Below, piece by piece: positions 7,619-16,637 of a DNA stretch of 60,849 nucleotides. Numbering within the stretch: position 1 is the stretch's first letter; each line of letters starts with the position of its first letter. The translations under genes and the position numbers were made by a program. The DNA is taken from contig NZ_LYPC01000021.1 of NCBI RefSeq assembly GCF_001700435.1, positions 7,027 to 67,875 on the forward strand, read 5' to 3'. This DNA is from Paenibacillus pectinilyticus (lineage in GTDB: Bacteria > Bacillota > Bacilli > Paenibacillales > NBRC-103111). The notes below the pieces were generated by a model, which was not told where the DNA came from, did not search any database, and saw nothing but the letters and a program-made list of their open reading frames with translations.

Positions 7619-8860
7619 ATGACAGATACTCAGAGGGAGCGGGAGGATAAGTTTAAACATTTATTAGTACGCCTAATGAAATCTCCCCTATATAAGGATC
7701 GATTAGCGAAATATAACCTTGAGCATATAGGCATGGAAGAGATTCAAAAGCTGCCATTGACAACGAAGGAAGATCTTCGCAAAGCGGGTACTTTCGGACA
7801 TCTAGCCGTTGAAATGAGCATGATTGCGCAATATCACGAATCCACGGGTACAACCGGAGATCCCTCCGCTTCCTGGTTTACGCAAGAGGATATGCAAGTA
7901 GGAGGAAGGCAGCTGCAGGAATGCGGAGTCCGATTGACAGCAGATGATCTTGTGCTGATTCGCTTTCCGTATGCCTTGGCGCTGCCAGCCTTCTTAATGC
8001 AGCAAGCTGCCTGGCAGGTAGGAGCAGGAGTGGTACCTGCAAGCGGCCGCACGGTGGTTACACCTTACCCGAGAGTATTACATCTTATGAAGCGACTCCA
8101 AGTCACTGTAGTAGCGGGACTTCCACGCGAAATGGAGCTTCTGGCTGAGGCAGCACGGCTCATCGGTTTGGACGCGAACAAAGAGTTTCCAGCACTGCGC
8201 GCTATTTGCGTGGCTGGTGAGTTAATGAGTGATAAACGTAAAGCGCATATCGAAATGCTTTGGGGGGTACCCGTTTATAATATGTATGGTTCGACTGAAA
8301 CCGCAAATATTGCAGCCATGTGTGAGTATGGATCTATGCATATCGTGGAAGCGGATTTCTGCGTAGAAGTGCTTCATGAAGATGGTTCGGGTCCTGTTAA
8401 CCAAGGAGAGAGAGGGCATGCCGCCATAACAACACTTTCTCATCAAGCTTCTCCGCTGATGCGATACTTTAACGAAGATATTATCTCTGTTGAACCTTCC
8501 ATGTGTGCTTGTGGGCGAGCAACGGGCAAATTGGTACATTACGGTAGAAGTAAGGACCGAATCGTGATCGGTGATACCCTACTTGATGCCTATGATATCC
8601 AAGAGGCTGTCTATGCATTGACTCCAGCTCCAGATGCATGGAAGGTTTTAGAACAAGAGGAGGGCCTAACCTTTCTTCTTGATTCGCATGATGCTGGACG
8701 ATGGAGCAAAGAGGACATTCAAACGCAATTATCTGAAATGCTTCACGTGCCTGTCACCCTTCAAATCATGAACGACGCAACGCTTCTGGATCGGGTTGGG
8801 CTCGTGAATAACGTGCCATCGACCAAACCGGTATATATTCAGAAGCGAAATAAAGTGTAG
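7619..8860 (+). CDS. PaaK-like adenylate-forming ligase 2
   Basis: A 413-residue paralogue of the preceding gene. Motifs: ATP loop ESTGTTGDPS at about 74-83, YGSTE at about 223-227, MRYFNEDI in place of the usual RY..GD, CACG, and YGRSKDRIVIG. The C-terminal lysine is in PSTKPVYI. ATG follows GAGAGGAGG. It is shorter and more diverged than ligase 1, especially where RYRSGD has become RYFNED, so substrate or partner may differ. The two could act on different acids, work as a heteromer, or load the same acid on CoA and on a carrier; no carrier-protein gene is present nearby. Confidence 0.85.
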   Translation: MTDTQREREDKFKHLLVRLMKSPLYKDRLAKYNLEHIGMEEIQKLPLTTKEDLRKAGTFGHLAVEMSMIAQYHESTGTTGDPSASWFTQEDMQVGGRQLQECGVRLTADDLVLIRFPYALALPAFLMQQAAWQVGAGVVPASGRTVVTPYPRVLHLMKRLQVTVVAGLPREMELLAEAARLIGLDANKEFPALRAICVAGELMSDKRKAHIEMLWGVPVYNMYGSTETANIAAMCEYGSMHIVEADFCVEVLHEDGSGPVNQGERGHAAITTLSHQASPLMRYFNEDIISVEPSMCACGRATGKLVHYGRSKDRIVIGDTLLDAYDIQEAVYALTPAPDAWKVLEQEEGLTFLLDSHDAGRWSKEDIQTQLSEMLHVPVTLQIMNDATLLDRVGLVNNVPSTKPVYIQKRNKV

Positions 8861-8912
8861 GTAGGCAGGATAAGGATCGAATCAATTGTGGAAAAGAGGT
8901 GGGGGACCGGTC

Positions 8913-9935
8913 ATGAACGACAAATGGCAACAATTAATCATGCAATGGGATGGCATTAACCAACAATTGCTTGATTTGATGAATGAACGTGCACGCATGG
9001 CTACGGAAATCATGCAAGAAAAGCAGAAGCAGGGTATTGCCAAAGATACGCCTGTTGGTAATCAACAACTGCTGAGCGAGCTAGCTGCCCATACCTTTGC
9101 GAATCCCAAAGCAAACAAGGAGGCTCCAGCCGAGCGCCAGCTGCTTGTTAGCCGCCAGTATAAAAGTGAGGATACGATTATTCAAGTGAAGCACGCTGAA
9201 ATTGGGGGTTCTTCACACACCATCGTGGCTGGACCATGCGCAATTGAAAGCAGAGAGCAGCTATTAACGGTTGCTACCACGATGAAGAACGCTGGTATTA
9301 ACGTCTTGCGTGGCGGTGCGTTCAAACCACGGACTTCACCCTATGATTTTCAAGGCCTTGGTGAAGAAGGATTGAAGATCATGAAGGAAGTGGCGGATGA
9401 AACGGGGATGGTGACGATCAGTGAAATCATGAGCCCTGCGCAAATTGACACGGCAGCTCGTTACATTGACATCTTTCAGATTGGTGCGCGCAACATGCAT
9501 AATTTCGATCTGTTGAGAGCCGTTGGTCAAACCCAGAAGCCTGTCCTTCTGAAACGTGGCCTCTCCGCAACGATTGAGGAGTTCATCTATGCGGCTGAAT
9601 ATCTGTTAGCCAGTGGCAATAGCCAAGTTATGTTAATCGAGCGCGGAATACGCACCTATGAAAAGTGGACACGGAATACACTCGATATTTCTGCTGTTCC
9701 GATCTTGAAACAGGAGACCCATCTTCCGGTACTCGTCGATGTCACGCATTCCACGGGTCGGAAGGAGATTATGCTTCCATGTGCCAAAGCTGCGCTTGCG
9801 GCGGGTGCAGATGGTATCATGATCGAGGTTCATCCGAATCCGCAGGTGGCACTATCTGACGCGAAGCAACAGTTGAATATAAATGAATTTAACACCTTTT
9901 TGCAGGGGCTACGTGATTCAGGGCTGTATCGTTAA
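8913..9935 (+). CDS. aroF: Bifunctional chorismate mutase / DAHP synthase
   Basis: A 340-residue enzyme. The N-terminal 75 residues form an AroQ-type chorismate mutase helix bundle (INQQLLDLMNERARMATEIM). The rest is a type I-beta DAHP synthase that condenses PEP and erythrose-4-phosphate, the first step of the shikimate pathway: VAGPCAIES, RGGAFKPRTSPY, GARNMHNFDLL, LLKRG, DVTHSTGRK, IMIEVHPNP. In B. subtilis the same fusion is feedback-controlled by chorismate and prephenate through the mutase domain. ATG 8913 lies after AAAGAGGTGGGGG; an upstream TTG would extend it without cause. Placed between the ligases and the chorismate-lyase-like gene, it would raise flux into the island. Confidence 0.94.
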   Translation: MNDKWQQLIMQWDGINQQLLDLMNERARMATEIMQEKQKQGIAKDTPVGNQQLLSELAAHTFANPKANKEAPAERQLLVSRQYKSEDTIIQVKHAEIGGSSHTIVAGPCAIESREQLLTVATTMKNAGINVLRGGAFKPRTSPYDFQGLGEEGLKIMKEVADETGMVTISEIMSPAQIDTAARYIDIFQIGARNMHNFDLLRAVGQTQKPVLLKRGLSATIEEFIYAAEYLLASGNSQVMLIERGIRTYEKWTRNTLDISAVPILKQETHLPVLVDVTHSTGRKEIMLPCAKAALAAGADGIMIEVHPNPQVALSDAKQQLNINEFNTFLQGLRDSGLYR

Positions 9936-10014
9936 CAGCTCATTATTACAACAAAATGTTGTACGCAGCTTACGAATCAACATGGGTTGACATACGGCTA
10001 TTGGAGGAAACTGT

Positions 10015-10623
10015 ATGACAGATAGGCATGCGAATAGTAAAGACTCGCAGCATGCGGGGGAGACATTGGATTTTTTGCAGAGATTGATTTTCGATATGCT
10101 ATTAGTGACTGACGGACGGACTACAGATTTATTAGAAAGCTTGTTAGATGAAAAGATGCGCGTAACGGTCCTGAGACAAGAACAATTGAATGAGGAACAT
10201 GCCGATCCAACTTATGAATCCTCCGGCGCTTCTTTATATGTAAGAGAATCGATTTTGATAAGCGACAAAAGTGATATCATCGTTTCTCATAATATTGCCA
10301 TTGTGAATTCAAAACACGTTCCAGCTGCCTTGTTTGAGAAAATAGCTCATAGACAAGAAGGCATTGGCAAATCAATCAGTTCGATGGGTTTACAATCCTA
10401 TAGAAAAGTGGTTGATTCTGGACGTAGGAGCGAAGAAGAAGCTGTTGATCTGTTCCAAAAGCCGATCAGTCTTCGTATTCCTGAGCTGCACGATAAAATT
10501 CCTTATAAAAAATATGATATTTATTTTCAGTTATTGCCAGGGATTCATATGCTGGAATATTTTAATCCAGCAATTATCAAACATCGGTTAAATCAGGTAT
10601 TTAATTCCAATATGGAGGGATAA
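10015..10623 (+). CDS. Chorismate pyruvate-lyase-like protein (DUF98 / Rv2949c type)
   Basis: A 202-residue soluble protein with the layout of the DUF98 family, whose mycobacterial member Rv2949c splits chorismate into 4-hydroxybenzoate and pyruvate. Supporting features: a VRES(I/V)LI strand around 78-84, a central P.ALFEKI...EGIG stretch, followed by R..VDSGRR, and family-typical length of about 200. The assignment is from remembered family patterns and not from a search. Context supports it: enzymes that make chorismate lie upstream and two aryl-acid ligases share its operon. It ends 3 bases before the Lys/Glu-rich gene, so the two are probably translationally linked. Confidence 0.68.
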   Translation: MTDRHANSKDSQHAGETLDFLQRLIFDMLLVTDGRTTDLLESLLDEKMRVTVLRQEQLNEEHADPTYESSGASLYVRESILISDKSDIIVSHNIAIVNSKHVPAALFEKIAHRQEGIGKSISSMGLQSYRKVVDSGRRSEEEAVDLFQKPISLRIPELHDKIPYKKYDIYFQLLPGIHMLEYFNPAIIKHRLNQVFNSNMEG

Positions 10624-10626
10624 AAG

Positions 10627-10902
10627 ATGAGTGAAGAAGTAATGGAAGAGCAAAAACTAGGGAAAAAAGAGGAAAAAGAAAAGGCCAAAGAGCAAGCTCG
10701 ACTTGAGAAACAAGCGAAAAGAGAAGAAAAAGAGAAGCTGAAAGAACAGAAAGAGTTGGATAATCAAGCAAAGAAGGAAGAGAAAGAAAAATTAAAAGTA
10801 GAAGAACAAGAAGCAGATGAGAAACAGCAGCAAGAAAAAGGAAAAGAAAAAGTGAAAAAAACAAAAGAGAAAAAAACAAAAGAGAAAAAAAGTAAAGAAT
10901 AA
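10627..10902 (+). CDS. Lys/Glu-rich coiled-coil protein
   Basis: A 91-residue protein made almost wholly of K, E, Q, A and L (EKAKEQARLEKQAKREEKEK-like units) with an unbroken predicted helix or coiled coil and a Lys-rich end (KEKKTKEKKSKE). ATG lies 3 bases after the chorismate-lyase-like stop, with GGAGG inside the upstream gene. Composition resembles the middle part of the TPR/coiled-coil protein at 3930-5183, suggesting the two may interact. A rho-independent terminator follows directly, marking the operon end. No enzyme signature. Confidence 0.75.
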   Translation: MSEEVMEEQKLGKKEEKEKAKEQARLEKQAKREEKEKLKEQKELDNQAKKEEKEKLKVEEQEADEKQQQEKGKEKVKKTKEKKTKEKKSKE

Positions 10903-10922
10903 CTGCCAGATGGGAATGAAAA

Positions 10923-10968
10923 AGGACTGCTTCCTTATTTTTGTAAAGGGAAGTAGTCCTACGTTTTT
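10923..10968 (+). terminator. Terminator of the ligase/DAHP synthase operon
   Basis: Stem AGGACTGCTTCCTT with AAGGGAAGTAGTCCT (10923-10960), one mismatch and a bulge, followed by ACGTTTTTTCT. Confidence 0.85.
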
Positions 10969-10995
10969 TCTAAAGCATCGATAACGATCTAAGAT

Positions 10996-11286
10996 TCATT
11001 TTTTACTGCTTTTTTGACCATTTTTCATTTGTTCAACGAAAGTTATTCCTGCATTCACCATATGCTCACTGGCATGTTGTACGCCAATTTTAACAGCTGC
11101 GAACAGCTTTCCAGCAGGAATATCAGCAGGTTGATTCAACTGCTCCATAGCTTCCATGATTTGTTTTCCTGCAACATTCGCACCGCTTTTTACCGCGATG
11201 GAATAGGTAGTGGCGAAATGTAGGAACCATTGCTTCACATCACTGAAGAATTTCGACATCCCTTGATTTCTCGGTGCCAATGACAT
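10996..11286 (-). CDS. Small helical protein, GAN/NQPAD family (member 2)
   Basis: A 96-residue helical protein paralogous to the gene at 3649-3861: KSGAN.AG....EAM...NQPAD is followed by a helix ending in a Lys-rich tail (KNGQKSSKK). It has a longer N-terminus and middle helix than member 1. ATG 11286 sits very close behind GAGGAGGGG; a TTG two codons on is better spaced, so the true start may be two residues later. It follows the one-helix membrane protein by 19 bases in the same leftward unit, which may place it at the membrane. Unknown function. Confidence 0.75.
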   Translation of the reverse strand: MSLAPRNQGMSKFFSDVKQWFLHFATTYSIAVKSGANVAGKQIMEAMEQLNQPADIPAGKLFAAVKIGVQHASEHMVNAGITFVEQMKNGQKSSKK

Positions 11287-11305
11287 CCCCTCCTCTCTTA
11301 AGCAC

Positions 11306-11590
11306 CTAGTTGGGTGCTCTTTCTTGCTCATCGTTGATTTGCCATTCTTCGTCCTCAGATACATGCTTATTCGACGAAGCGGTTCCCCAAGGCGATCTCG
11401 GATCATTCTTTAGCATTGGACTTGGCTGAACTTGAAGTGTTCGTTCCTTGCTGTCGATGTAAAATTTTAAAACAGCAACAATGACCCCAGCTACAAGGAC
11501 AAATGTCATTACTCCGGCTAAGGTTAGTCCGAGAATAAAGATTACGCGATCCGCAAAGCCCATTTTCTTCATATCCATGTCAATTCTCAC
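11306..11590 (-). CDS. Small single-pass membrane protein
   Basis: A 94-residue protein with one hydrophobic helix at about residues 13-42 (VIFILGLTLAGVMTFVLVAG) and a hydrophilic acidic C-terminal part of about 50 residues. A GAGGGGATG-type ribosome site precedes the ATG. It is first gene of a leftward pair with the GAN/NQPAD protein. No family recognised. With the positively charged N-terminal flank (MDMKK) the tail is probably extracytoplasmic, unless the basic loop after the helix (KFYIDSKER) holds it inside; sequence alone does not settle the topology. Confidence 0.7.
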   Translation of the reverse strand: MRIDMDMKKMGFADRVIFILGLTLAGVMTFVLVAGVIVAVLKFYIDSKERTLQVQPSPMLKNDPRSPWGTASSNKHVSEDEEWQINDEQERAPN

Positions 11591-11698
11591 ATCCCCTCAC
11601 AATAATCCAGTATATGTACAGTGTAGCTCGATAATATGGACACAAGAGTACCGTCCAGCGGAATTCCACGATTGTCTAATCAATAAGGAGGGAAAAGA

Positions 11699-12484
11699 AT
11701 GAATGTCACATTACTTAGGAATTTAGCTTGTTTGCTCTTAGTTGGATTACTTGTAAGTTCCCTTCAGACACAAAACTACCTGTTGCTAAGTTTGTGGGGA
11801 GTCTGTACCGGATTGCTCTTCATTTACAAGCCAATGCGATCATTTCTGCTGACAACGATAGGTTTGGGTGTCGGATTTGCTAGCTATCTATTCATCAACG
11901 CAAATTGGATCCACGATGTAGAGCCAAAGGAATGGCAGATCCTCCTAAACCGATTGTCCCTGATTTGTATGATCATTCCCTTGCTTATCTTAGCGCTTAT
12001 GCAAAAAGTACCCTTCATGCGCTATGCGAAAGCACCGCATTGGAACGAGCGGATGGGCATCCCCTTGATCTGGTCAGGCTTCCGCCAATCGAAGGTTAAG
12101 TACTTCTTACTTATCGCAATGGCAGCGATTACGTTAGCTTTTATGCCATTTGTTATTCGGAACGGATGGCATAACGTGCAAGAGATTTGGTTGTTCGCGA
12201 TTGCATTTTCCATCACAAATGTGCTGGAGGAGATCATCTGGCGCGGAATACTGCTTAGTCGATTCTCCGAACAATTGGGTGATAAAGGGGCAGTATTTGT
12301 GACCAGTGTAGGTTTTGGCTTGCAGCATTATTCCCTTGGATTCTCTTGGGGTGTGTGCATAGCCTATGCGATTGGTGGGTTGTATTTCGGAGGCATTACG
12401 ATCAAGTCCAGAAGTATTGTTCCCGTCTTGATTTGGCATTCTTGGATCAATGTTCTTATGATTTTCAGTGGTTTTCTTTTGTAA
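11699..12484 (+). CDS. CPBP-family intramembrane protease
   Basis: A 261-residue integral membrane protein with about seven hydrophobic helices. The CPBP (CAAX protease / bacteriocin-processing) signature is visible: EEIIWRG near 180, FGLQHYSLG near 203, and a C-terminal WHSWIN. These supply the glutamates and histidines of the glutamic intramembrane protease site. AAGGAGG precedes the ATG. Bacillota members act in bacteriocin immunity or in membrane protein processing; no bacteriocin gene is visible here. It starts 108 bases from the divergent small membrane gene and could share regulation. Confidence 0.88.
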   Translation: MNVTLLRNLACLLLVGLLVSSLQTQNYLLLSLWGVCTGLLFIYKPMRSFLLTTIGLGVGFASYLFINANWIHDVEPKEWQILLNRLSLICMIIPLLILALMQKVPFMRYAKAPHWNERMGIPLIWSGFRQSKVKYFLLIAMAAITLAFMPFVIRNGWHNVQEIWLFAIAFSITNVLEEIIWRGILLSRFSEQLGDKGAVFVTSVGFGLQHYSLGFSWGVCIAYAIGGLYFGGITIKSRSIVPVLIWHSWINVLMIFSGFLL

Positions 12485-12614
12485 TTTCTGTCGTCTATAG
12501 ACAGGAGGTTCTTACGACCGATTCTCACTTCACAAAACATGAATCACCAATTCCAATATTCCAATTGTACAAAAAGGAGAGGGTTCGATAAGATACTCAT
12601 ATACAAATTCAAAG

Positions 12615-12630
12615 TATTCTAATCGGAATA
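12615..12630. promoter_or_regulatory. TATTC-N5-GGAATA dyad upstream of the monooxygenase operon
   Basis: An inverted repeat TATTCTAATCGGAATA lies 34 bases before the monooxygenase start. A tandem ATTCCAAT pair stands at 12550-12565. Paired ATTCC/GGAAT elements recall the box of CymR, the cysteine-metabolism repressor of Bacillota. Binding by CymR is inference. Confidence 0.35.
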
Positions 12631-12663
12631 ATTATTTTATTGTATCTAATAGGAGGTTAGGAC

Positions 12664-13992
12664 ATGGGAAAGAGAAAGCATCTTACATTTGGGGCAATGA
12701 TACACGGTGTCGGATATGGTTGGGATGATTGGAGACACCCTGATGCGGTGACGGATGCGGGCGTGAATTTTAAGTTTTATAAAGAGCAGGCCCATATTGC
12801 GGAGTCAGGGAAGTTCGATTTTGCTTTTATCGCGGATAGCGTGTATATCACGGAGAAGTCGACGCCGCATTACTTGAATCGATTTGAGCCATTCACGATA
12901 CTATCGGCGCTGGCTGCAGTGACGTCTCACATTGGGCTAGTCGCAACGGTCACGGTGAGCTACAGCGAGCCTTTTACATTAGCTAGACAGCTAGCGTCGC
13001 TGGATCATGTGAGCGGTGGGAGAGCGGGTTGGAATGTAGTGACGACCTTCCTAGAAGGAACAGCAGGTAATTATAGCAAGCAAGATCACTTGGCACATGA
13101 CGTGCGATACAGGCTTGCCGATGAGTTCCTAGATGTCACACGCGGACTCTGGGATTCTTGGGAGGATGACGCGTTCATTCGAGATAAGCAGTCAGGAGTG
13201 TTTTTCGATCCAGAGAAGCTGCACAAGCTGAATCATAAGGGTGAGTTTTTCTCAGTCAAAGGACCGCTCAACATTGCCCGTTCTAAACAAGGGCAGCCGG
13301 TTATATTTCAAGCAGGGCAATCTGAAGATGGGCGGAATTTTGCGGCGAAGCATGCGGAGGCGATTTTTGCTGGCCACGATAATTTGGAAGAGTCCAAACA
13401 GTATTATCGCGATGTGAAAAGAAGAGCGGCCGGCTTCGGACGATCACCAGAAAGCATTTCAATTTTGCCAGGGATAAGCCCGATTATCGGTTTAACGGAA
13501 GAGGAAGCTGAGCGCAAATATCAGGAGAAAGTAAATCTCGTGTCCATCGAAAATGCGCTGACCGCGCTAGGCAGACCCTTCAACTATTTCGATTTCTCCA
13601 AGTTTCCATTGGATGAACCGTTCCCGGATTTGGGTGAACTCGGATCGAACGCCATGCAAAGCGGAACCGAACGCATTAAGCGATTAGCCAAAGAAGAAAA
13701 TCTGACGCTCCGTCAAGTGGCACTGCGACTGGCAACGCCGAGAAGTATCTTCGTTGGAACACCGGAGAAAATCGCGGATACGATCCAGCAATGGTTCGAA
13801 GAAGAGGCAGCGGATGGCTTCATTATCAGCCCCGGAATTCCAAGCACACTGAAGGATTTCGTGGAGCTGGTTGTGCCGATTTTGCAAGAGAGAGGACTCT
13901 ATCGTCAAGACTACGAGCACGATACATTGCGGGGGCATCTGGGCTTAGAGGTACCTGTGAATCGAAATCGCAAAGAAAAGGCTGTACTTTAA
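12664..13992 (+). CDS. NtaA/SnaA/DszA-family FMN-dependent monooxygenase
   Basis: A 442-residue flavin monooxygenase of the luciferase-like superfamily, in the subgroup of nitrilotriacetate and dibenzothiophene-sulfone monooxygenases. Visible: N-terminal W(D)DWRHPDA, FAFIADS, the [15 protein letters not shown] strand, an [14 protein letters not shown] phosphate-binding stretch and a [18 protein letters not shown] end. It needs FMNH2 from a separate reductase, which is not encoded here. GGAGG lies 9 bases before the ATG. It heads an operon with an oligopeptide-type substrate-binding lipoprotein and two permeases, so it likely oxidises a compound imported by them, perhaps an organosulfur compound. 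Confidence 0.92.
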   Translation: MGKRKHLTFGAMIHGVGYGWDDWRHPDAVTDAGVNFKFYKEQAHIAESGKFDFAFIADSVYITEKSTPHYLNRFEPFTILSALAAVTSHIGLVATVTVSYSEPFTLARQLASLDHVSGGRAGWNVVTTFLEGTAGNYSKQDHLAHDVRYRLADEFLDVTRGLWDSWEDDAFIRDKQSGVFFDPEKLHKLNHKGEFFSVKGPLNIARSKQGQPVIFQAGQSEDGRNFAAKHAEAIFAGHDNLEESKQYYRDVKRRAAGFGRSPESISILPGISPIIGLTEEEAERKYQEKVNLVSIENALTALGRPFNYFDFSKFPLDEPFPDLGELGSNAMQSGTERIKRLAKEENLTLRQVALRLATPRSIFVGTPEKIADTIQQWFEEEAADGFIISPGIPSTLKDFVELVVPILQERGLYRQDYEHDTLRGHLGLEVPVNRNRKEKAVL

Positions 13993-14041
13993 ACCTGCAT
14001 TCGCATGTGCAAAAATCCTTGATAGATAGGTGAGAAATAAA

Positions 14042-15664
14042 ATGAAAATAAAAATGAAGCGATTATCAGGTAAATATTTGCCCCTATTTATAAGCCTCGC
14101 GGTCATTCTGTCTGGGTGCCAAACGGCTGCATCAACGAAGGAAGCTACGGCCACATCCAAAAATGATGAGCAGGTCACTCCCGGCGGCGAGTTAACGTTT
14201 GCCTTGAGCATCGCGCTTACGAACGGCATTCTGGATCCGCATCGCACATCAAGCCCGCAGAACTCGCGTATCATGCGTTCTATCTTCGATAGCTTGATTG
14301 TGGAGCTGCCTGATCACACGTTTAAGCCGTGGCTTGCGACTTCGTGGGAGATTTCTCCAGATCAAAAGAGCTATACATTTACACTTCGTCAGGATGTACT
14401 CTTTCATGATGGCACGCCGTTTAACGCGGAGGCGGTCAAATTTAACTTTGAACGCATTAACACGGTTGAAGCACCGGGCGTGGCGAAGAACAATATAGGC
14501 CCTTTTCAATCGGTGGAGGTACTGGATCCCTATAAGGTGAGGATTAACTTCACGAAGCCGTTTGCGCCTTTTTTGAGAAACCTTTCTTCTGAGAACTTGG
14601 GCATCGTGTCACCAGAAGCAGTGAAGAAGTATGGGGACAAATTCTACAATAATCCAGTCGGAACAGGTCCTTTCAAATTCGTGAAATTAACGGAAGGTAC
14701 GGAATACGTACTGCAGAAAAACCCAGCCTACAATTGGGCTCCCGCAAACGCGAAGCACCAAGGGCCGGCTTATCTGGATAAGCTCGTATTCAAGGTCATC
14801 ACGGAAGAAGCGACGAGGGTGGGTGTGCTGCAAAGCGGCGACGTGAAAGCAGCGGATATTATCCCGCCACCGAATATGGCTGCGATTAAAGCGGACCCGA
14901 GGTTCCAAGTGCAGGAAGCCGAGCTGCTAAATTACAATGCGGCCATTCACATTAATAATACGAAGGCACCTTGGGATAATGTAAAATTGCGTGAAGCGCT
15001 GCGCTTGTCTCTAGATATCGACAAAATCGTCAAAACCGTATATCTCGGTACTTTCCCGCGGGCGTGGTCTTCGATTTCTCCATCTATTTTCGGCTATGAT
15101 CCATCACTGGAAAAGAAATGGAAATCAGATCCTGCACAAGCTGGTCAAATCCTCGATGATTTAGGTTGGAAAAAAGGTGCCGACGGCATCCGTGTCAAGG
15201 ATGGCAAGCGGTTGACGGTCGACATGATCGACTTTTATGCCAATCGGGAACGCAGAATGGATGTTATGGCGATTGTCCAGAACCAATGGAAGCAAGCGGG
15301 AATCGAGCTGAAAATATCTTCGCTATCTGTTGGGGCGTATACGGAGCGATCGAATAGCGGTGATTATGATATTTGGATCGGAAGCCAATATGGAGCGGAT
15401 CCGGATGTTTACCGTGTGGTGAATAAGAATAGCAGATTTAAAGATCCAGAGTTGGATACCTTGCTCGATGCAGGCTATGCGGAATTGGATGATGCGAAGC
15501 GGAAGGACATTTATCAGAAGGTGCAAAACCTGCTGTTTGACAAAGCTTATACGATTCCGATCTATGTTTTCCCCTATTCCGTAGCATCGGTGAAAGAATT
15601 GAAAGGACTTCCTTTCGATGCACATGGTTTTCCGTTATTTTATGACGCCTGGCTGAAAAAATAA
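14042..15664 (+). CDS. ABC transporter substrate-binding lipoprotein (family 5, Dpp/Opp type)
   Basis: A 540-residue extracytoplasmic solute-binding protein anchored by lipid. The signal peptide ends in the lipobox ILSGC with Cys26, followed by a Ser/Thr/Ala-rich linker. Family-5 signatures include LFHDGTPFNAEAV, NPVGTGPFKF and LREALRLSLDIDKI. ATG 14042 is chosen after AGGTGAG; a GTG at 14030 overlaps that site. It follows the monooxygenase by 49 bases and precedes two permeases. Family 5 members bind peptides, nickel, glutathione or diverse small molecules; the monooxygenase partner argues against simple peptides. Confidence 0.93.
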   Translation: MKIKMKRLSGKYLPLFISLAVILSGCQTAASTKEATATSKNDEQVTPGGELTFALSIALTNGILDPHRTSSPQNSRIMRSIFDSLIVELPDHTFKPWLATSWEISPDQKSYTFTLRQDVLFHDGTPFNAEAVKFNFERINTVEAPGVAKNNIGPFQSVEVLDPYKVRINFTKPFAPFLRNLSSENLGIVSPEAVKKYGDKFYNNPVGTGPFKFVKLTEGTEYVLQKNPAYNWAPANAKHQGPAYLDKLVFKVITEEATRVGVLQSGDVKAADIIPPPNMAAIKADPRFQVQEAELLNYNAAIHINNTKAPWDNVKLREALRLSLDIDKIVKTVYLGTFPRAWSSISPSIFGYDPSLEKKWKSDPAQAGQILDDLGWKKGADGIRVKDGKRLTVDMIDFYANRERRMDVMAIVQNQWKQAGIELKISSLSVGAYTERSNSGDYDIWIGSQYGADPDVYRVVNKNSRFKDPELDTLLDAGYAELDDAKRKDIYQKVQNLLFDKAYTIPIYVFPYSVASVKELKGLPFDAHGFPLFYDAWLKK

Positions 15665-15681
15665 AAGGGGGGCTGTGCGCA

Positions 15682-16620
15682 GTGGCGGAATTTATTGTAC
15701 GAAGGCTGCATGTTTCCATCATCGTCGTATGGGGATCACTGACATTAGTATTTCTAATTCTCAATGTACTCCCAGGGGATCCCGCAGAATTGATTCTTGG
15801 CCAAACAGCGACCGAAGAAATGATTGCCAAGCTGCATAATAGCTTAGGATTAGGTGATTCAACTTGGCAGCAGTACGTTACCTACATGTCGCATATAGTA
15901 CATGGTAATTTCGGTGTATCGTACGTAACCAAACAACCAGTGCTTGCACATTTGATCGAGCAATTTCCAGCTACCCTCTCGTTAACCGTTGCTAGTGTCA
16001 TTATCGCAATCGGATTGGGTTTAATTCTTGGCATCCTATCTGCTGTGTATCCGAATCGAATGATGGATTATGTCATTCGGTTCGTGACGCTATTCAGTAT
16101 TTCGATGCCGACATTCTGGATTGGTATTCTGCTTATTCTAATATTCTCTGTATCGTTACACTGGTTACCTGCGATCGGAAATGGGAGTTGGCAACAGTTG
16201 ATTTTGCCAGCCAGCTGCTTAGGTATAGCTTGTTCTGGATCTTTGGCACGGATGGTACGCAATAGCATGCTGGAAGTCATTCATGAGCAGTACGTCACTA
16301 CGTTGCGATCTAAGGGCCTGACGGAACGGAATGTGATTTACCGGCATGTACTGCGTAATGCACTGATTCCAACGATAACGATGGTAGGTATATTGGTGGG
16401 AGAGCTGCTTTCTGGCTCTGTCGTCACAGAGACCGTATTTTCAAGGCAGGGAGTAGGCAAGGTCGTTGTGGATGCGATTATGCAAAAGGATATTCCTGTT
16501 GTGCAAGCGGCAATCATGTTTGCTTCGATCTTCTACGTGTTGGTCAATTTATGTGTAGATATTACGTATACCGTCATTGATCCTCGCATTCGCAGTGGGT
16601 CTAAAAGCGCTTTGCGCTAA
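15682..16620 (+). CDS. ABC transporter permease, DppB/OppB type
   Basis: A 312-residue inner-membrane permease with six predicted helices. It has the family N-terminus (RRL...IVVWGSLTLVFLILNVLPGDPAE), and the cytoplasmic EAA loop is visible as YVTTLRSKGLTERNVIYRH near 205-225. GTG start. Its length is typical. It pairs with the DppC-type gene 9-18 bases downstream to form the heterodimeric channel of the importer. Confidence 0.93.
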   Translation: MAEFIVRRLHVSIIVVWGSLTLVFLILNVLPGDPAELILGQTATEEMIAKLHNSLGLGDSTWQQYVTYMSHIVHGNFGVSYVTKQPVLAHLIEQFPATLSLTVASVIIAIGLGLILGILSAVYPNRMMDYVIRFVTLFSISMPTFWIGILLILIFSVSLHWLPAIGNGSWQQLILPASCLGIACSGSLARMVRNSMLEVIHEQYVTTLRSKGLTERNVIYRHVLRNALIPTITMVGILVGELLSGSVVTETVFSRQGVGKVVVDAIMQKDIPVVQAAIMFASIFYVLVNLCVDITYTVIDPRIRSGSKSALR

Positions 16621-16637
16621 GGAAAGGAGTGGCGTAC

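Noticed and set aside
10601..10879. Leu/Phe/Ser-rich 92-codon minus-strand frame resembling a membrane protein
   Set aside because: It is the complement of the Lys/Glu-rich coil gene; purine-rich coding DNA gives hydrophobic antisense frames by chance.
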